A stretch of 64,000 bases of DNA, from positions 53,350,303 to 53,414,302 of the forward strand of contig OX457031.1 in assembly GCA_949752745.1 (NCBI GenBank). The letters are read 5' to 3'. This document shows positions 29,105 to 42,830 of this stretch, in pieces (positions within the stretch are counted from its first letter, which is position 1; every line of letters starts with the position of its first letter). The notes beneath the pieces were generated by a model, which saw only the letters and a list, made by a program, of their open reading frames with translations, did not search any database and was not told the origin of the DNA. The position numbers were made by a program, and so were the translations under genes. The stretch comes from Protula sp. h YS-2021 (Eukaryota > Annelida > Polychaeta > Sabellida > Serpulidae).

Positions 29105-29560
29105 CAGACAGTGACAATAATAACGTATCAAGGTCAGGCCCAAAGTCAAAGTAGCCCCTACCATTGGGTCATCCAGGAACGTAAAATTTGTAAGAAGTCA
29201 CTTTTCATGTATATTTCTGAAAAGTAGGTGGGGGAAAACTTATTCCTATATTTTACCTCTTCATTTTTGTATATTTTCGAAGCGACCTGTCATGGCTTCC
29301 ATTTCCGGTGAGCGATAATTTAATGAGGGTGTTGTTTGGCTGTTACCACCGACGTCTATATAAAAGCGATGTTCTGTTCAACGCTGCACCAAAGATCTTC
29401 ATTAGTCGTAGAAAAAGTGGGGTTTTGGTTTTGATCAAGAGTTTAAATTACATTACTTTTCCAGCGTACTTATCCAGCGTATTCAACGTTGTGTCGAAGA
29501 CGTTGGTTAGATGCTGATCTACGGTCGCGACCACTCACAACCAAATAGCCTATTTGGCTA
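29105..29560 (+). repeat. Dispersed repeat family C, copy 2
   Basis: Same order of landmarks as copy 1: 'gtgacaataataacgtatca', 'ttttcgaagcgacctgtcat', 'tttccggtgagcgataa' (about 29300), and ending 'gatctacggtcgcgaccact'. Confidence 0.6.
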
Positions 29561-31116
29561 TCCTAACGTCGTATTATCCTAACTATACCCCGCACCCGAG
29601 CGATAATCCCATTAAACATTTTTGGTTGTATTAACGTTTATACCCGAATCTTATCAATGTTCGGATAACGTTTTCTGAAGGTTGCATATGTTGTATAGAA
29701 TAACGTGTTTTAGCGTTTTCAAAACGTTTTATACACGCTAGCTCAAAAACATTCTATAGCGTGCTGGTAAAAACTTTTGTATTCAATTTTAATTTTACCT
29801 TTCGACCAATTTTAGATTGCTGACGTCGTATCAAATACATGTTTACAAAAAAATTGGATGAATAGATTAATTTTTAAATTTTTTTATTACACTTGGGGAT
29901 TTTCAATCCCCTAGTTTGTTGAAATCGTACGACTCGGTGAGGTGCTTCCGTATGTTTCCCTTTTTCCGCCAAAACCTCGTCACGCGAACTCCTCTGAGAA
30001 GGCTAAGGGTAGGAAGACCAAATATGGCAGAGATATAGCATGTCTAGTTGGTCAAGCTCTAATTTTTTAGAAATTCATTAACATTTTATATACAAAAATG
30101 GACAATGAAATTTCAAGTGTGAAAAACCTTGTCACGCCAACTCCTCTGAGATTTATAGAGCCAGGACGACCAAATTTGGCAGAGACATAATATAGCATGT
30201 GTAGTTGGTCCAGCTGAATTTTAATAAAAATTCATTAACATTTTATATGCTAAAATGGGCATTGAAATTTTGCCATTCACGCCCGTTATAAGGCAGGCAA
30301 AAACGCTTTGCTTTCGCAGTTAAAGGAACTGTTATGCTATCAACGTTGGCGTTTTGATCGCCCGACTCTCCGCAATGAGAGCGATTACAGTATGTGTGTG
30401 CAAGCTGAATTAAAAAGCAACTCTCGCACGTGATTCGCTGTTGAAAATCGGGAGATGCAGTGCAAAATTAACTGATCATTGCAGTGTAAGCTTTCAGATC
30501 GTTCACACGCAAAAATAGAACTAGAAGCTCATTCCACTAGCGAAATGTTAAACACTGTACAAAAATTAAAACTCAAAAATACTTCCTTCAATGGGTTATT
30601 TCTTGATTAATTTATTGCAAACAACACAGCTTGAATACGTCTAAAAGGCCGAGTAGTGTTTTTGTTGACTTAAGGTTTTATTGACTGATCAGGCATACGC
30701 CGTGTTATCTGTTTACGCAGTGAGAGCTTGCACAAAGCTGTGATACACTCTTTTCACATGGCATTTTAACAAAAAGACGAAAATAAAAAGTGATATGCAC
30801 ACGCTCAGATCAAGCTCTTCATAAGTCCCAAGTTTCATGGTCCTAGGGCCTAAAGTGTCAGAGAAGAAGAAGACACAAAAAATCGGAAAACTGTCAAGAA
30901 GAAAAAAAGACGAACGGCTACTCGCACAAATTCATATAACCCCTGCAAGCCAAAGGCTTGTCAAGTTTTAAATAGCCATAATTTCAGCGTGTCGAGCGGT
31001 GTGCTCGACAGTGAAAATTTAAGTGTTTTCATACTGAATGAAAGACTTAATTCCCACTTGCAAATGGGTATAAGTTTGCAGTTTTTCTCGAAATTTCTGC
31101 CCTTTTTTCCTTTTTT

Positions 31117-31120
<4 letters not shown>
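29561..31120. repeat. Mixed repeats, incl. tandem 135-bp pair at 29985-30265
   Basis: Two units share 'cctcgtcacgcgaactcctc', 'ggcagagayata', 'agcatgt-tagttggtc' and 'attcattaacattttatat'. A stem-loop GGGGATT-TTC-AATCCCC followed by TAG at about 29886-29905, and CAAGCC-AAAG-GCTTG at about 30947-30961, may be ends of further elements. No gene is seen. Confidence 0.5.

Positions 31121-31121
<1 letters not shown>

Positions 31122-31186
<65 letters not shown>
31122..31186. repeat. (CT)n microsatellite
   Basis: A pure CT tract directly before the 5' part of the next Helitron-like element, as at 25085-25300. Confidence 0.95.
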
Positions 31187-31189
<3 letters not shown>

Positions 31190-32251
31190 GCGTCTTGGAG
31201 GTTTCCAGAAAACGCCTCCTACGCTATTTGGCGTAGGACGGCGAAATTTGGCACAGAAATAGAGGGTGATGAGATATCGTCAAATCCGCAAATTTTTTTA
31301 CCTTGACCTTGAAGGTCAAATTCAAAGTGAGTTCAAAGTTTTTTTTTACCTCAAAGTGGTTTCCAAAACACTCCTCCTACAGCGTTTGTCGTAGAAAGAC
31401 GGTATTTGGCAGAGTCATACAGGAAAACGGTTTGTCGTGAAATCCGCAGAATTTTTTTTACATTGAACCTCAGAGATCAAGGTCAAAGTGAGGTCAAAAT
31501 ATTTTTAGAAGCGCCTATTTATCACGAAAAGTTGCCATAAAGATGCTAATTTCCCAGTTTAAACACATAAAACGTACTCAGTAGGGGGTAAACTTTCATT
31601 CTTAACCTTGATCTTGAGGGTCAAGGTCAAAGGTCACGTGACCTCAGGTGCCGTTAATGAAAGGCCGATTTGTCTCGAAAATGGTTAGAGATAGAGCGAT
31701 TTTGAGCTCATTTTCGACTATTTGGGCCTAAACAACGTTACATAAGAGGTACCTCGGTGAACTTGACCTTCTGGGTCACGGTCAAGGTCAAAACAGGAAG
31801 TGGGCCATTATCTCGAAAACGGTTAGAGATAGAACGATTTTGAGCTTTATGCCTAAAAGACTATCTGTAATAGGTACCTCGGTGACTTGACCATCTCAGT
31901 CATGGTGATGGTGAAAAATCGGAAGTTGACCACTGTCTTGAAAACGGGTAGAGATAGATCTATTTTGAGATTATTTCGACCCTTTCAGCCTAAAAAGCGT
32001 TATGTAAGAGGTACCTCGGTGATCTTGACCATTTCCGTCATGGTCAAAGTTAGAAACTTGAAGTTCAAAAAATGGTTTGGTGTATTGCGATTTTAAGCTT
32101 ATTTTCGACCGTTTGGGCCTAAAAGAGAAGATTGGGGAAGAGGTAACGTCACCTCCTCGTTCATTGTCAGTTCTGAATTTTCAGAGTTCACAATCGTACT
32201 CTTTGTGACCCCAAGTGTAATTTTCCCTACTCGGTAGCGAAAACGGTCTAG
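31187..32251 (+). mobile_element. Helitron-like non-autonomous element (plus), second copy
   Basis: Begins 'cttggaggtttccagaaaac' and 'ctacgctatttggcgtagga', as at 26980. The body repeats 'cgaaaacggttagagataga', 'gcgattttgagctcattttc' and TCAAGGTCA words. The end has a stem TTTTCCCTAC / GTAGCGAAAA (one mismatch, 32221-32243), then CGGTCTAG ending at 32251. Confidence 0.6.
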
Positions 32252-32747
32252 TTTTTTAATTCTTTTAGAACAGAAACATATTGGAGATTTTTTATTACCG
32301 CTCACATTGCACACTCGTGCAATACACTATAACATATATACACGGATATATTAAAAAAACAAATTTTCATACCTGTGAGAGTAGTACCGGTAATTTAAAA
32401 TCAATGCTTTTGAAAAGAAAACTATATCCAACAATAAGCTCAACAGGGTAAATCTAACTTCTGAAAACGTGCTCGTTCACTGGCTCTCTTGACAATTGCA
32501 GTGTTCAATGTGTTTTATGCAAGTCACAATTAGTTTCATTTTCGTTCAAAAGTGAACGTTTTTATTCGGTTAGTACATGAACCTTTTCAGTATCTGTTTT
32601 TGCACAAAACGTTAATTTTGACTGAAACTATAACCTTTCTTCAACCAAGAAATTGTTATAATTTTCTTTAAAATTGAACTTTTTTATTTGGTTATTATCT
32701 TACAAACCTATTAAAAATGTTTGGATTTCCTGAATTGTCAACAAAAC
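32252..32747. other. Intergenic, no feature seen
   Basis: AT-rich DNA between the Helitron-like element and DIRS copy 2. Confidence 0.4.
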
Positions 32748-32801
32748 TGACGTTTTATTTTCGTAAAACGCTCTTTTACGAGTAAAAGCGTAATTCGCGT
32801 T

Positions 32802-32940
32802 CTCCACTTTTATACGGGTTTTCTCGTAAAACTCTAAGAATCACGCACTTAGGAACTAAAAATTTCTTATAGTGACTCGAATAGTCCCGTCCTTGGTCCC
32901 AGCCAATCAGCATCCTTGGTAACTGTTACCAAGCCTCATT
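32802..32940 (+). repeat. DIRS 2 terminal inverted repeat (left in window)
   Basis: Inverse of 39535-39673. Contains GGTAACTGTTACC, itself palindromic. Confidence 0.9.
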
Positions 32941-33005
32941 TGAGTATTGCTCTACTGTGCCAACCACACCCAGGTCTGCAGGGTGGATGGGTGGGACGCT
33001 ACGAT

Positions 33006-33118
33006 AAAAGTAGAGAACGCGAATTACGCTTTTACTCGTAAAAGAGCGTTTTACGAAAATAAAACGTCAGTTTTACTTCGTAAAAGCTCCGAATTCGCTT
33101 ATCTCCACTTTTATACGG
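33006..33118 (-). repeat. DIRS 2 internal complementary region
   Basis: Joins the inverse of both element tips at ataaaacgtca|gttttact, as in copy 1. Confidence 0.88.
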
Positions 33119-33159
33119 GACTAACACAGGAGTCGGGGTGACCTGCGTTGTGAGTCAGA

Positions 33160-34370
33160 TCTAGAAAAATTTTCCCACGAACTAGCTTTTACTCCCAAGA
33201 ACGCACCATCTTCCGTCTGAGGGCGAAAGGCATAAATAAAACACTGCTGAGAATGGTAAATGTGTTTAATGTGCCTTGGAACAAAAATATAATCGAGTTG
33301 ATGAACAATTCTAGCACACGGAAGGACGAACGAACCAAACCAAGACGAGAAGAAGACGCACCGATGATCGCGCTCCTCCCGCTTTCACCCTTGCTAACAC
33401 CATCTCCCTCCATCCTCTCACAAGATGGTAGTCCAACCTAATCGCAAGGTCGATTTAAGTAAACGCATAATAATCTCTTTTTTTTTTTTTGAATACATCA
33501 CAAACGCGATCGCGGAACCAAGTCCGCGTACCTAACTACGTGACCAAGCAAATGCTTACCGAGCTTGGTCACTCACAAACTGTATCTCAAAAATTCATTA
33601 ATGTGGACGCAATGAAATCAAAACTGTCCAACACCAATTGACACTTTAGGCCTAAATCAAATTAGAACTAAACACACGAACCAACGCAGTGTTCTTGTTC
33701 AAGTATAGAAGTGAATGACACAAGGTACTCGTATACCATGGGTCGACACACTATCGTGCACTCTAGCAGAACGCCATTACCCTGTACAAATTGACTGACC
33801 CTGAACACACTATAATGCGCTCAGTCAAAACACCGATTGGAAGGTAGTCTCACTTGTTCATGACAGATGACGCACTATCGTGTACCCATTCAATACACTT
33901 ACATACCAAGCTAGGACTTAACGAAGGCACTACAACGTGCCAATGTACAACCGCGGTCACTAGATGAGTGAAACCAGCTAGTCTAGGTACCTGATCCCTG
34001 CGAGGCCGACTCTAGTTGCCCAAACGGACGCACCGAGGGGGATGCACAGTGCGTACTAGTGTACACCCCCCCCCCACCTTTTTCCAAGGAAAAAATGGAG
34101 TATTCTCGCAAGGGTGAAGTGCCGAGACTAGCGTTAACCAAACGCGGGAGAGTGGGCTCCTGCAGCACCGTCCTGGGGACACTGAGCCGCGACTAAAGCG
34201 CAAAGTATCCCTGTTCTAACGGCGCTGATGCGTGTCACGACACAGCTAACGGCGGCCTTGGTTCTGGCCCTTCTTATACTTGCCCGCGCCGTTGCCAGAG
34301 CCTTGGAAGACGGCATCCCTGCGCTTGAACTTGCCTTTGCCCTTGGTTGATTGATCACTGCAAAGCACAA
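33160..34370 (-). other. DIRS 2 3' untranslated region
   Basis: Non-coding between the recombinase and the internal complementary region, with a C9 run at about 34067. Nothing else is recognised. Confidence 0.5.
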
Positions 34371-34373
34371 GGG

Positions 34374-35420
34374 TTAGTTAGAGACTACTGTCTCGGCAGC
34401 CACGAAGGGGCTTAAAGAGTACAAGCCCGATAGTTCGCATTGAGAGTAGTCTTTCAGGTAATATCTAATGAATGAGTTAGGAGAAGACCAACAACCTGTC
34501 TTCAAAATGTCAGTTAGAGATAGGCTACGCAGTGCCCTAATTGAGTTGGCCACTTGCCTTACGTGATGGACTTTAACTTTACACAAAACTCCGAACTCCG
34601 ATTCTGCCTGGGATTTTTCATAAGCCTCTAAAATTACAGTTTTAATGTATTGGAGATAGTTTGTTCAAATAAGTCCTTACTGAACTTGGGCATGAAGGAA
34701 ATGATCAAGACTGTCTGCCCGTCGCTCCTGTAGCCCTCTGATACCTGGAGATACTTACACAACGCCTGAACCGGGCAGAGAGAAATCAGGCCTTAGTCCT
34801 CGTCCCCTACCTCCGGGGCTGGCAGAGTTATCTGCTCCAGGGTACCCAGGCCCGCAGTGGCGATGTGCGTCTTACCCATGAAGCCTGACCTCGGTCTGAG
34901 AAAGACTTTTTTTACTCACCGTTCAATTTCAATATCTGACGGTCGAGGGCGGTCGAGGGCGTTGCATTCTTGGGTGTGATCACGTCCTCTCCGAAGATGT
35001 CCGCTCTCTGAAGGTAACGCAGAACCAAGGACAGAGCCTACTGGGCTATATTGGTGTATGACGGGGGAGAACAGCATAGACAGGGCTTGGTCCTCCCCTG
35101 GATCATACCCTGTTGAGGCTTTCAGCCTGGAACCTATGGCGGCTCGGTAACCCTCGATCGAGACCACTTTCAGGTGCTCGGTCGTAAACAATTGATCCAG
35201 GAAGTGTGCTAACACTGCCGGTGTGGCCTTGAATGGATTTAGTTGGGCTTTAGCGCACCAACTAGCAAATTTGTTCCACTGTGACCGATATACCTTAACA
35301 GTGGACTCCCCGTGGCTATTCAGCTTTTTTTTCTCTCACTTCCCTGAAGAAACCTTGTTTCTCTACGAGCGAAGGGACAGGCACCACAGGTGCAGGTCCA
35401 GGAGGTAGGGGCTCGGGTGG
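34374..35420 (-). pseudogene. DIRS 2 tyrosine recombinase, decayed
   Basis: C-terminal catalytic piece is open (34586-34374): VKVHHVRQVANSIRALRSL with H-x-x-R and FIRYYLKDYSQ with the Tyr. The core-binding piece LKVVSIEGYRAAIGSRLKAS is at about 35170. Between them the first catalytic Arg region is lost in frameshifts. The V-K-V before HHVRQ is what shows that the stop in copy 1 replaced a Lys. Confidence 0.8.
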
Positions 35421-35514
35421 AAGTATAACCAGTGGGGTTGATCTAGGATTTCCGGGTGGCAAGGCAGTCTTAACGGCCTTAACGGCTGGTTGCGCACTTG
35501 ACTAGGAGAGGGAA

Positions 35515-37250
35515 TCAAGGAGCCTCGGGCGACCATGGGGCTATCAGCAGAAGGTGTGAGGGCCTGCGTAGCATAATGCTCTGCACTGCCCGTAGCAGGA
35601 TGGGTTGCAGGGGAAAGAGATATAGGACCTCTTTCTCGGCCATTCGCAAGCTAAGGAGTCGATTGCCCAGGCACGTGCGTCTGGGCATGGGGAGACATAC
35701 CTTGGCAACTTCGCCGTGAGCGCGTTCGCAAACAAGTCCAGGGTTGGTTTCCTCCACGGAGAGTGCTCGGTCCCCCACTCGAAAGAGCGGGGGGGGGGGG
35801 GACAGGCACCACTCCGTGTGGACGACTTGACCGACCCTGGAAGCTGAGTCTGCCAACACGTTCAGCGCCCCCGCTAAATGCCGAGCTGAGAGATGCATCC
35901 TCTTCTCCCGGACAAACTTCAGGATGTCGCCAGCAGGTTTCGTGAGTTGCTGGGACCTGGTACCGCCCTACTTGTTCAAGTAAGCCACTGCTGTGGAGTT
36001 GTCTAGGTGGAACTCCACGTGCCTTCCTTCCAGGAGGGGGGTAAGGTCGTTTATGGCTATCCACACGACCTGCAATTTATGTGGCGATTTTTTACCTGCT
36101 CTGACAACTGGCCTTGCCACATCCTGCCCTGGAAGTGAATCCCCCAGCCGGTTAGAGACGGGTCGGTTTTCACCTCTAAATCTGAGGGTGGAGCCGCGAA
36201 AGGTACCCCCTTCGCCCATGACCTGGTCGTCGCACCACCAAGCCAAAGCTCGGTGAGCTTCTACTGAGAGGGACATCACGGTTGTGGGGTGCATGCCCTG
36301 GCGCAAAGCCCGTCTGAGCCCCGCTTGAAAAGGCCTGTAATGGAGCCGCCAGACAGCCCAGCAAGGACTCCATAGTTGCCAAGCTCACCCTGGAACATGC
36401 CTTTACGGATCTGATCTGATCACCCCATCTCCATTCGGGGTGGGGTAAGCCCTTGCTAGTTTCAGGTCCCATTTTTCTCCTAAAAACCATTACCTGTTTG
36501 GAGTTAGCTTGGATATTTCCCGGTTTACCAAGAGACCCACCTTCGTTGCTTGATCGACCAAGGCTAACGTTTGCCGACTTACCGTGACTCGGTCGCGACT
36601 AGCTATGAACCAATCGTCTTGGTATTGGTAGACAAACATACCTCGAACTCGGGCCCACGCTTTCAACACTGTCATGATTTTCGTGAAGACGAAGCGAGGC
36701 CGAGAGAAGCCGAATGGGAGAGCCTGGAACCAGTTTTTTCTGCTTGGAAGCATAAGTACTTTCTGGTTGACGGGTGTAAAGGCACGTGTAGGTACGCATC
36801 GGATAGGTCTATGGACGTGACCCACCTGCCCCCATCCAGAGAGCTTTTTATAATCTGGGCTGTTTCCATATAAAATTGCGTCACGTGGAGGAATTGATGC
36901 AGCGAAGACAGATCTATGACTAGCCGCCAACTCCCCGATTATTCGGGTACCAAAAAGACCCGGCTGAAAAACCCTTTTTGGCTGTCTGGCATCTCCCTTA
37001 TGGCCCCTTTGCTCACTAAGTCTTCGAACATAGCCTCAAGCCTCGGTGCTTTGGCGAGTTTTGATCGTAGGAGGCGGTCAGGCTGCTTGGGGCTAGGTGG
37101 TGCAGAGGTATGGGTGGAACGTGCCCACGTCGGTCCCGTCTGAATGGGAGTGCGTAACCCTCTCTCAGCCAACGCACTACTTTTTTTTTGAGCACCCATG
37201 TCTCGCCAAGCCTGCCAGAAACTGCTTCGCCTGCCTCCTACGAGCAAACA
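35515..37250 (-). pseudogene. DIRS 2 RT / RNase H / methyltransferase-like gene, decayed
   Basis: Pieces in at least four frames: LVGGRRSSFWQAWRDMG and GFFSRVFLVPE (37247-36939), LPFGFSRPRFVFTKIMTVLK and YQYQDDWF (36930-36490), LDNSTAVAYLNK (about 35970), and the methyltransferase-like MFANALTAKLPRYVSPC and LLLIAPWSPEAP (35898-35515). The catalytic YLDD is YQDD here. Shifts and stops leave no full-length product. Confidence 0.85.
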
Positions 37251-37615
37251 GTCGCTGGAGGGCTGGGGCCCTCCTCGCCTTTTGACCTGATAAAAGTATC
37301 TCTTAGAGACGAGGCGCTCCCCTCTGAGAGGTACTTTGGATGATTGCTACCTGCACTGCTGCGAGGCCCGTGGAGGCGTCTTGCCGTTACCCTGCTGCCT
37401 CGGCTTCTTCGGAGGAGAAGACAGCCTTACTGCTCGACCTCGACCTGTCGCGGCGAGGGGGCTGTGAGTACTGGCGTTTCTGTGGGCGTGTGAACTGCCT
37501 CGGCGATCTGGCCATGAGCGCTAGGTCTTGCGATAGAGATCTGCTCTCCTGGTGAACCCTCTCCTCGGGGGGGGGGGTGAGTTCCTTCTGTCCCAGAATC
37601 GGAGCATGGCGCAGG

Positions 37616-37992
37616 TCACGGAGGCCTTTGACGCTCGACCATCAATGCTGAAGGAAGGCGTCGCAACGCAGGTACACTAGCGAGGTCAAATAGGTAGCAA
37701 GCTTCACCACATCCGAGGAACGGTGTTTTTTTTTTTTTTTTTTTTTTTTTTTGACATGGAGTGCACTTTGCGACGCACTCTACACTTAATGTTCTTGGCG
37801 CGTACCTTCTCCAATGCGTCCCAGTCTTGGGGAGAAAGATGCGCACACTCCTTGGCAAGTGTGTAAGGCGTCGCACAGCGGAATGTCCCTGTCCCTCCTG
37901 CACCGATCGCAGAGCGAGTGAGGGTTGGCTGCTGAAGCTGGGTGAACGCAGGAGATCTGCAACTTGCTGTGGTAAAGACTGGCCTCCGTCAT
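37616..37992 (-). pseudogene. DIRS 2 gag remnant
   Basis: Starts MTEASLYHSKLQISCVHPAS and then CDRCRRDRDIPLCDALHTCQ, clearly related to the gag start in copy 1. Only a few hundred bases separate it from the RT, where copy 1 has about 2 kb, so most of gag is deleted. A 27-T run at 37726-37752 sits inside the remnant. Confidence 0.75.
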
Positions 37993-38149
37993 GCCTGGAC
38001 AAGCAAGATAAACAGTGTATAAGTAATTAATTAATTAAAACCAATTACTACAGTCATTCCATAGCTGAAAAACTGTACTGAACCAAGCTATTACCACCAA
38101 AACGAATAAAAAGGCGCGACCGAGCGCATAGGGACGCAGGGGTGACGCA

Positions 38150-39012
38150 GTGCGCAGACAAGGCGTACCAAGCTTGGTCATGTACCAAGAACCAAGAACC
38201 CCGATGGTGCTTGGACCTCGGTGTTCTGACCTAGACTCACCAAGCCTGGGTGCCTCTCTAAGGCTTGATAGCCCGTTGGTACCTGGGAGTTACCAAGCTC
38301 CTAGATGGGACTTGGTAACCAAGCCTTTGCTCCGAATTAAGCACCGAGATGGTACTCCGTACTCAACTTAACCTAGAACGCAGCACGTCCCAGGTAGAGC
38401 AAGGGGTGACGCAGCGCGCAGTCAAGGCGTACCAAGCTTGGTCATGTACCAAGAACCAAGAAAACTGATGGTGCTTGGGCCTCGATGTTCTGACCCAAAC
38501 TCACCAAGCCTAGGTGTATCAATAAGGCTTAGTAGCCCAGGGCGCACCAAGCTTGGGCATGTACCAAGTACCAAGAACACTGATGGTGCTTGGGCCTCGA
38601 TGTTCTGACCCAGACTCACCAAGCCTAGGTGCCTCACTAAGGCTTGGTAGCCCAAGGCGTACCAAGCTTGGTCATGTACCAAGAACCAAGAACCCTGATG
38701 GTGCTTGGGCCTCGATGTTCTGACCCAGACTCACCAAGCCTAGGTGCCTCACTAAGGCTTGGTAGCCCAAGGCGTACCAAGCTTGGTCATGTACCAAGAA
38801 CCAAGAACCCTGATGGTGCTTGGGCCTCGGTGTCCTGACCCAGACTCACCAAGCCTAGGTGCCTCACGGAGGCTTGGTAGCCCGTTGGTACCTGGAAGTT
38901 ACCAAGCTCCTAGATGGGACTTGGTAACCAAGCCTTTGCTCCGAACCGAGCACCGAGATGGTACTCTGTACTCAACTTAACCTAGAACGCAGAACGTCCC
39001 AGGTAGAGCAAG
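38150..39012 (-). repeat. DIRS 2 leader array: ~115-bp units with CCAAGCTTGG palindromes
   Basis: Units start near 38159, 38423, 38541, 38653 and 38768, each with 'taccaagcttggtcatgtac' and 'caccaagcctaggtg'. A second block ('ttggtacctggragttacc', 'aagctcctagatgggacttg') occurs at about 38271 and 38886. It occupies the 5' leader, the same place as the CATGGG array in copy 1. Confidence 0.88.
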
Positions 39013-39534
39013 AGTACTGACGTTCTGTAGAAAAAAAGGTGGTGACCCAGAGGTTGAAAAAATCAACCCCTCCGCGCTAGGCAGTTCCAAGCAAGTCCGC
39101 ACTGCACTGGTGAAGCTGGCCGCCTGCTAGGAAGCATCCACTACGCAGCTCGGTCCGCCGAACGACCAAGGTGGTAAGTAGCTAGGGATCAGAACAGGAA
39201 TCAGCAAACTGAAAAGATCCGTGCTCCTCTAAGGGTCAAGGACGTACGCCTGTACTAGTAAGAGGTGGAGACCTACGAGTAACACTTTTCGGGGAAAACA
39301 AAACATACGAAACCCCCGTGATGCTAACTCAGAATACTAGCCGTAGCGTACGAAGGCAAAAATCTCCAAATTACATGAACTGACGAACCTTCGTCTCTAA
39401 ACATCCATGAATGAGCAAAAAATGCAACTAATAAAAGTATTTTCGGAGAAATTTACCTTGAACTGACGGTAGGAAAAACAAAAAATTTTCCCAGTCCCAG
39501 AACGCGTGTGGTTGGTAACCCCACGCAATACGAG

Positions 39535-39673
39535 AATGAGGCTTGGTAACAGTTACCAAGGATGCTGATTGGCTGGGACCAAGGACGGGACTATTCGAGT
39601 CACTATAAGAAATTTTTAGTTCCTAAGTGCGTGATTCTTAGAGTTTTACGAGAAAACCCGTATAAAAGTGGAG
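39535..39673 (-). repeat. DIRS 2 terminal inverted repeat (right in window, 5' side)
   Basis: Inverse of 32802-32940, followed by the tip 'ataagcgaattcggagcttt' ending near 39706. Confidence 0.9.
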
Positions 39674-39706
39674 ATAAGCGAATTCGGAGCTTTTACGAAG
39701 TAAAAC

Positions 39707-41300
<1,594 letters not shown>

Positions 41301-41317
41301 CTACGTCACGTCTCGGT

Positions 41318-41905
41318 GATAACTACCAAGCAAACAACCGACGTCTTTTTTTGGTTGAAAAAAGGTTGGATTTTGGTCGCGACGACTTCACAACCATATT
41401 CTGACCTATTACCCCAAAACCCGATTTTATTCCGACGTTGAGGCGACGTCTGTTTTCTGACGTCATTCCGACGTTGCAAAAACGACCAAAAAGCGATGAA
41501 CATTATTATCGCTCACCGGAAATGGAAGTCATTTTGAAAAAGAGGAAGAAAAAACGTAATTTTTACATGAAAATTTAAGAATTTTGATGGCGCGTCGGTA
41601 TTTTTCATCCTTGATTGTAAAAATGTACATGGAAAATGCTTTCGTATGTATTTCACAACAGCAGTTGAATGATTAATTATCTATTAATTATATAACTCTA
41701 GACAGTTTCAGGTCGGAATCCGACGTCGGTTCCAATTTCATATACAACCTAAAACCGACTTAATTCCGACGTCGGATTTAGGTCGGAACCCGACGTCGGT
41801 TCCATTTCATATACAACCAAATCCGGCACGTCAGTCCGACGTCGGAAACGTCGGGTCACGACGTCAACCCGACGTCATTCTGACGTCTTAATGCTTGCTG
41901 GGTAT
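41318..41905 (-). repeat. Dispersed repeat family C/D (GACGTC-rich)
   Basis: The left half is an inverted family-C copy (inverse of 'tttccggtgagcgataa' at about 41508). The right half (about 41510-41905) is family D: 'ttttgatggcgcgtcggtat', 'catggaaaatgctttcgtat', then dense CCGACGTCGG / GACGTC words ending 'gacgtcttaatgcttgctgg'. Family D recurs split at 47133-48540. Confidence 0.6.
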
Positions 41906-42830
41906 AAACATTAGCTACACCTTTAAAAAGCTATCCATTTTTCTGCTCACATCCTTCGCCAATTATATTTTTATCTACCCATAAAAATAAAACAATTCTC
42001 TTTTTTGTGATGTAACAAAATGCGTGTAAAAATCTTGAAAGTTGATTGGGCATTTATACTCTTGAGGAGGTGCCACCACGACATCTATATGATAAGTACA
42101 GCTGAAATACATAAGGTGCCCGTGTGAGGGGGGGGGGGTGGGGGTTGGAAAAAAATGGATTTCTAAAATCTGGGATTAACACATGAGTTTTCCAGCTGTA
42201 CAGTGCAAAAGTAAGTAAACAAACCGAATGTAGTAAGCAACTGCTGATGATTTCCACAAACAATCATACCAGCAGCTGACTCACATTTCGGAGTTCTCAT
42301 CAGCAATAAAAAAATATCCATTTGGAATTAAACAGTGCTGCTGAGTACAGCTTGCCTTTCAAAGAATGACGTGTGTTAGTATATGAATTTCTTGTTTTTC
42401 TGTTTTCAGATGATATCTAATTATATTCGTTTTTTGGAGCAAATCTCAAACCATGCCATATGTTTTGCTTGGCGTATGGTGGTACCACCACGGCCGCTGT
42501 TAAGTTTTATTTATCTGTAATTGTTATCTTTGCAGACATGTAACTTGTTCTGTCGATACTAAACCAAGTATATCTGCAAATCTTTTTGCCCAAAACAAAT
42601 CCGGGAATCAAATGTAGACCTTGATTAGACTTGGAAAACGCCGCTTATTTAAAGAGAACGTGTCATTAGCATGGGATTTACCTAGAACGGAGAAGCTATG
42701 TGCCAAGCAGAGTTGCCATTATTGCGCCATACAAGAGTCACAGTGAAGTCACATTATCACATTATTATTAAGTAAAAATCGAAGCAGAGAATGCAGAATA
42801 TAACAAGTAAATATTGCGTCTATTTGACGT
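41906..42830. other. Intergenic, no gene seen
   Basis: AT-rich with a G-run near 42128. Confidence 0.4.

Larger units (their letters stand above)
32748..39706 (-). mobile_element. DIRS retrotransposon copy 2, decayed
   Basis: Same architecture as copy 1 but reversed: ITRs at 32802-32940 and 39535-39673 (139 bp, inverse of one another) and an internal complementary region at 33006-33118. Its genes read leftward: gag remnant, RT/RNase H/methyltransferase-like, recombinase. All carry shifts and stops. The ITR inner sequence differs from copy 1 while the outer tips ('gttttacttcgyaaaagct', 'acttcg', 'aattcgcttatctccac') are alike, so these are different families of one clade. Confidence 0.9.

Noticed and set aside
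36571..36873. Plus-strand ORFs over 35.2-38.0 kb
   Set aside because: Shadows of the decayed minus-strand DIRS genes.
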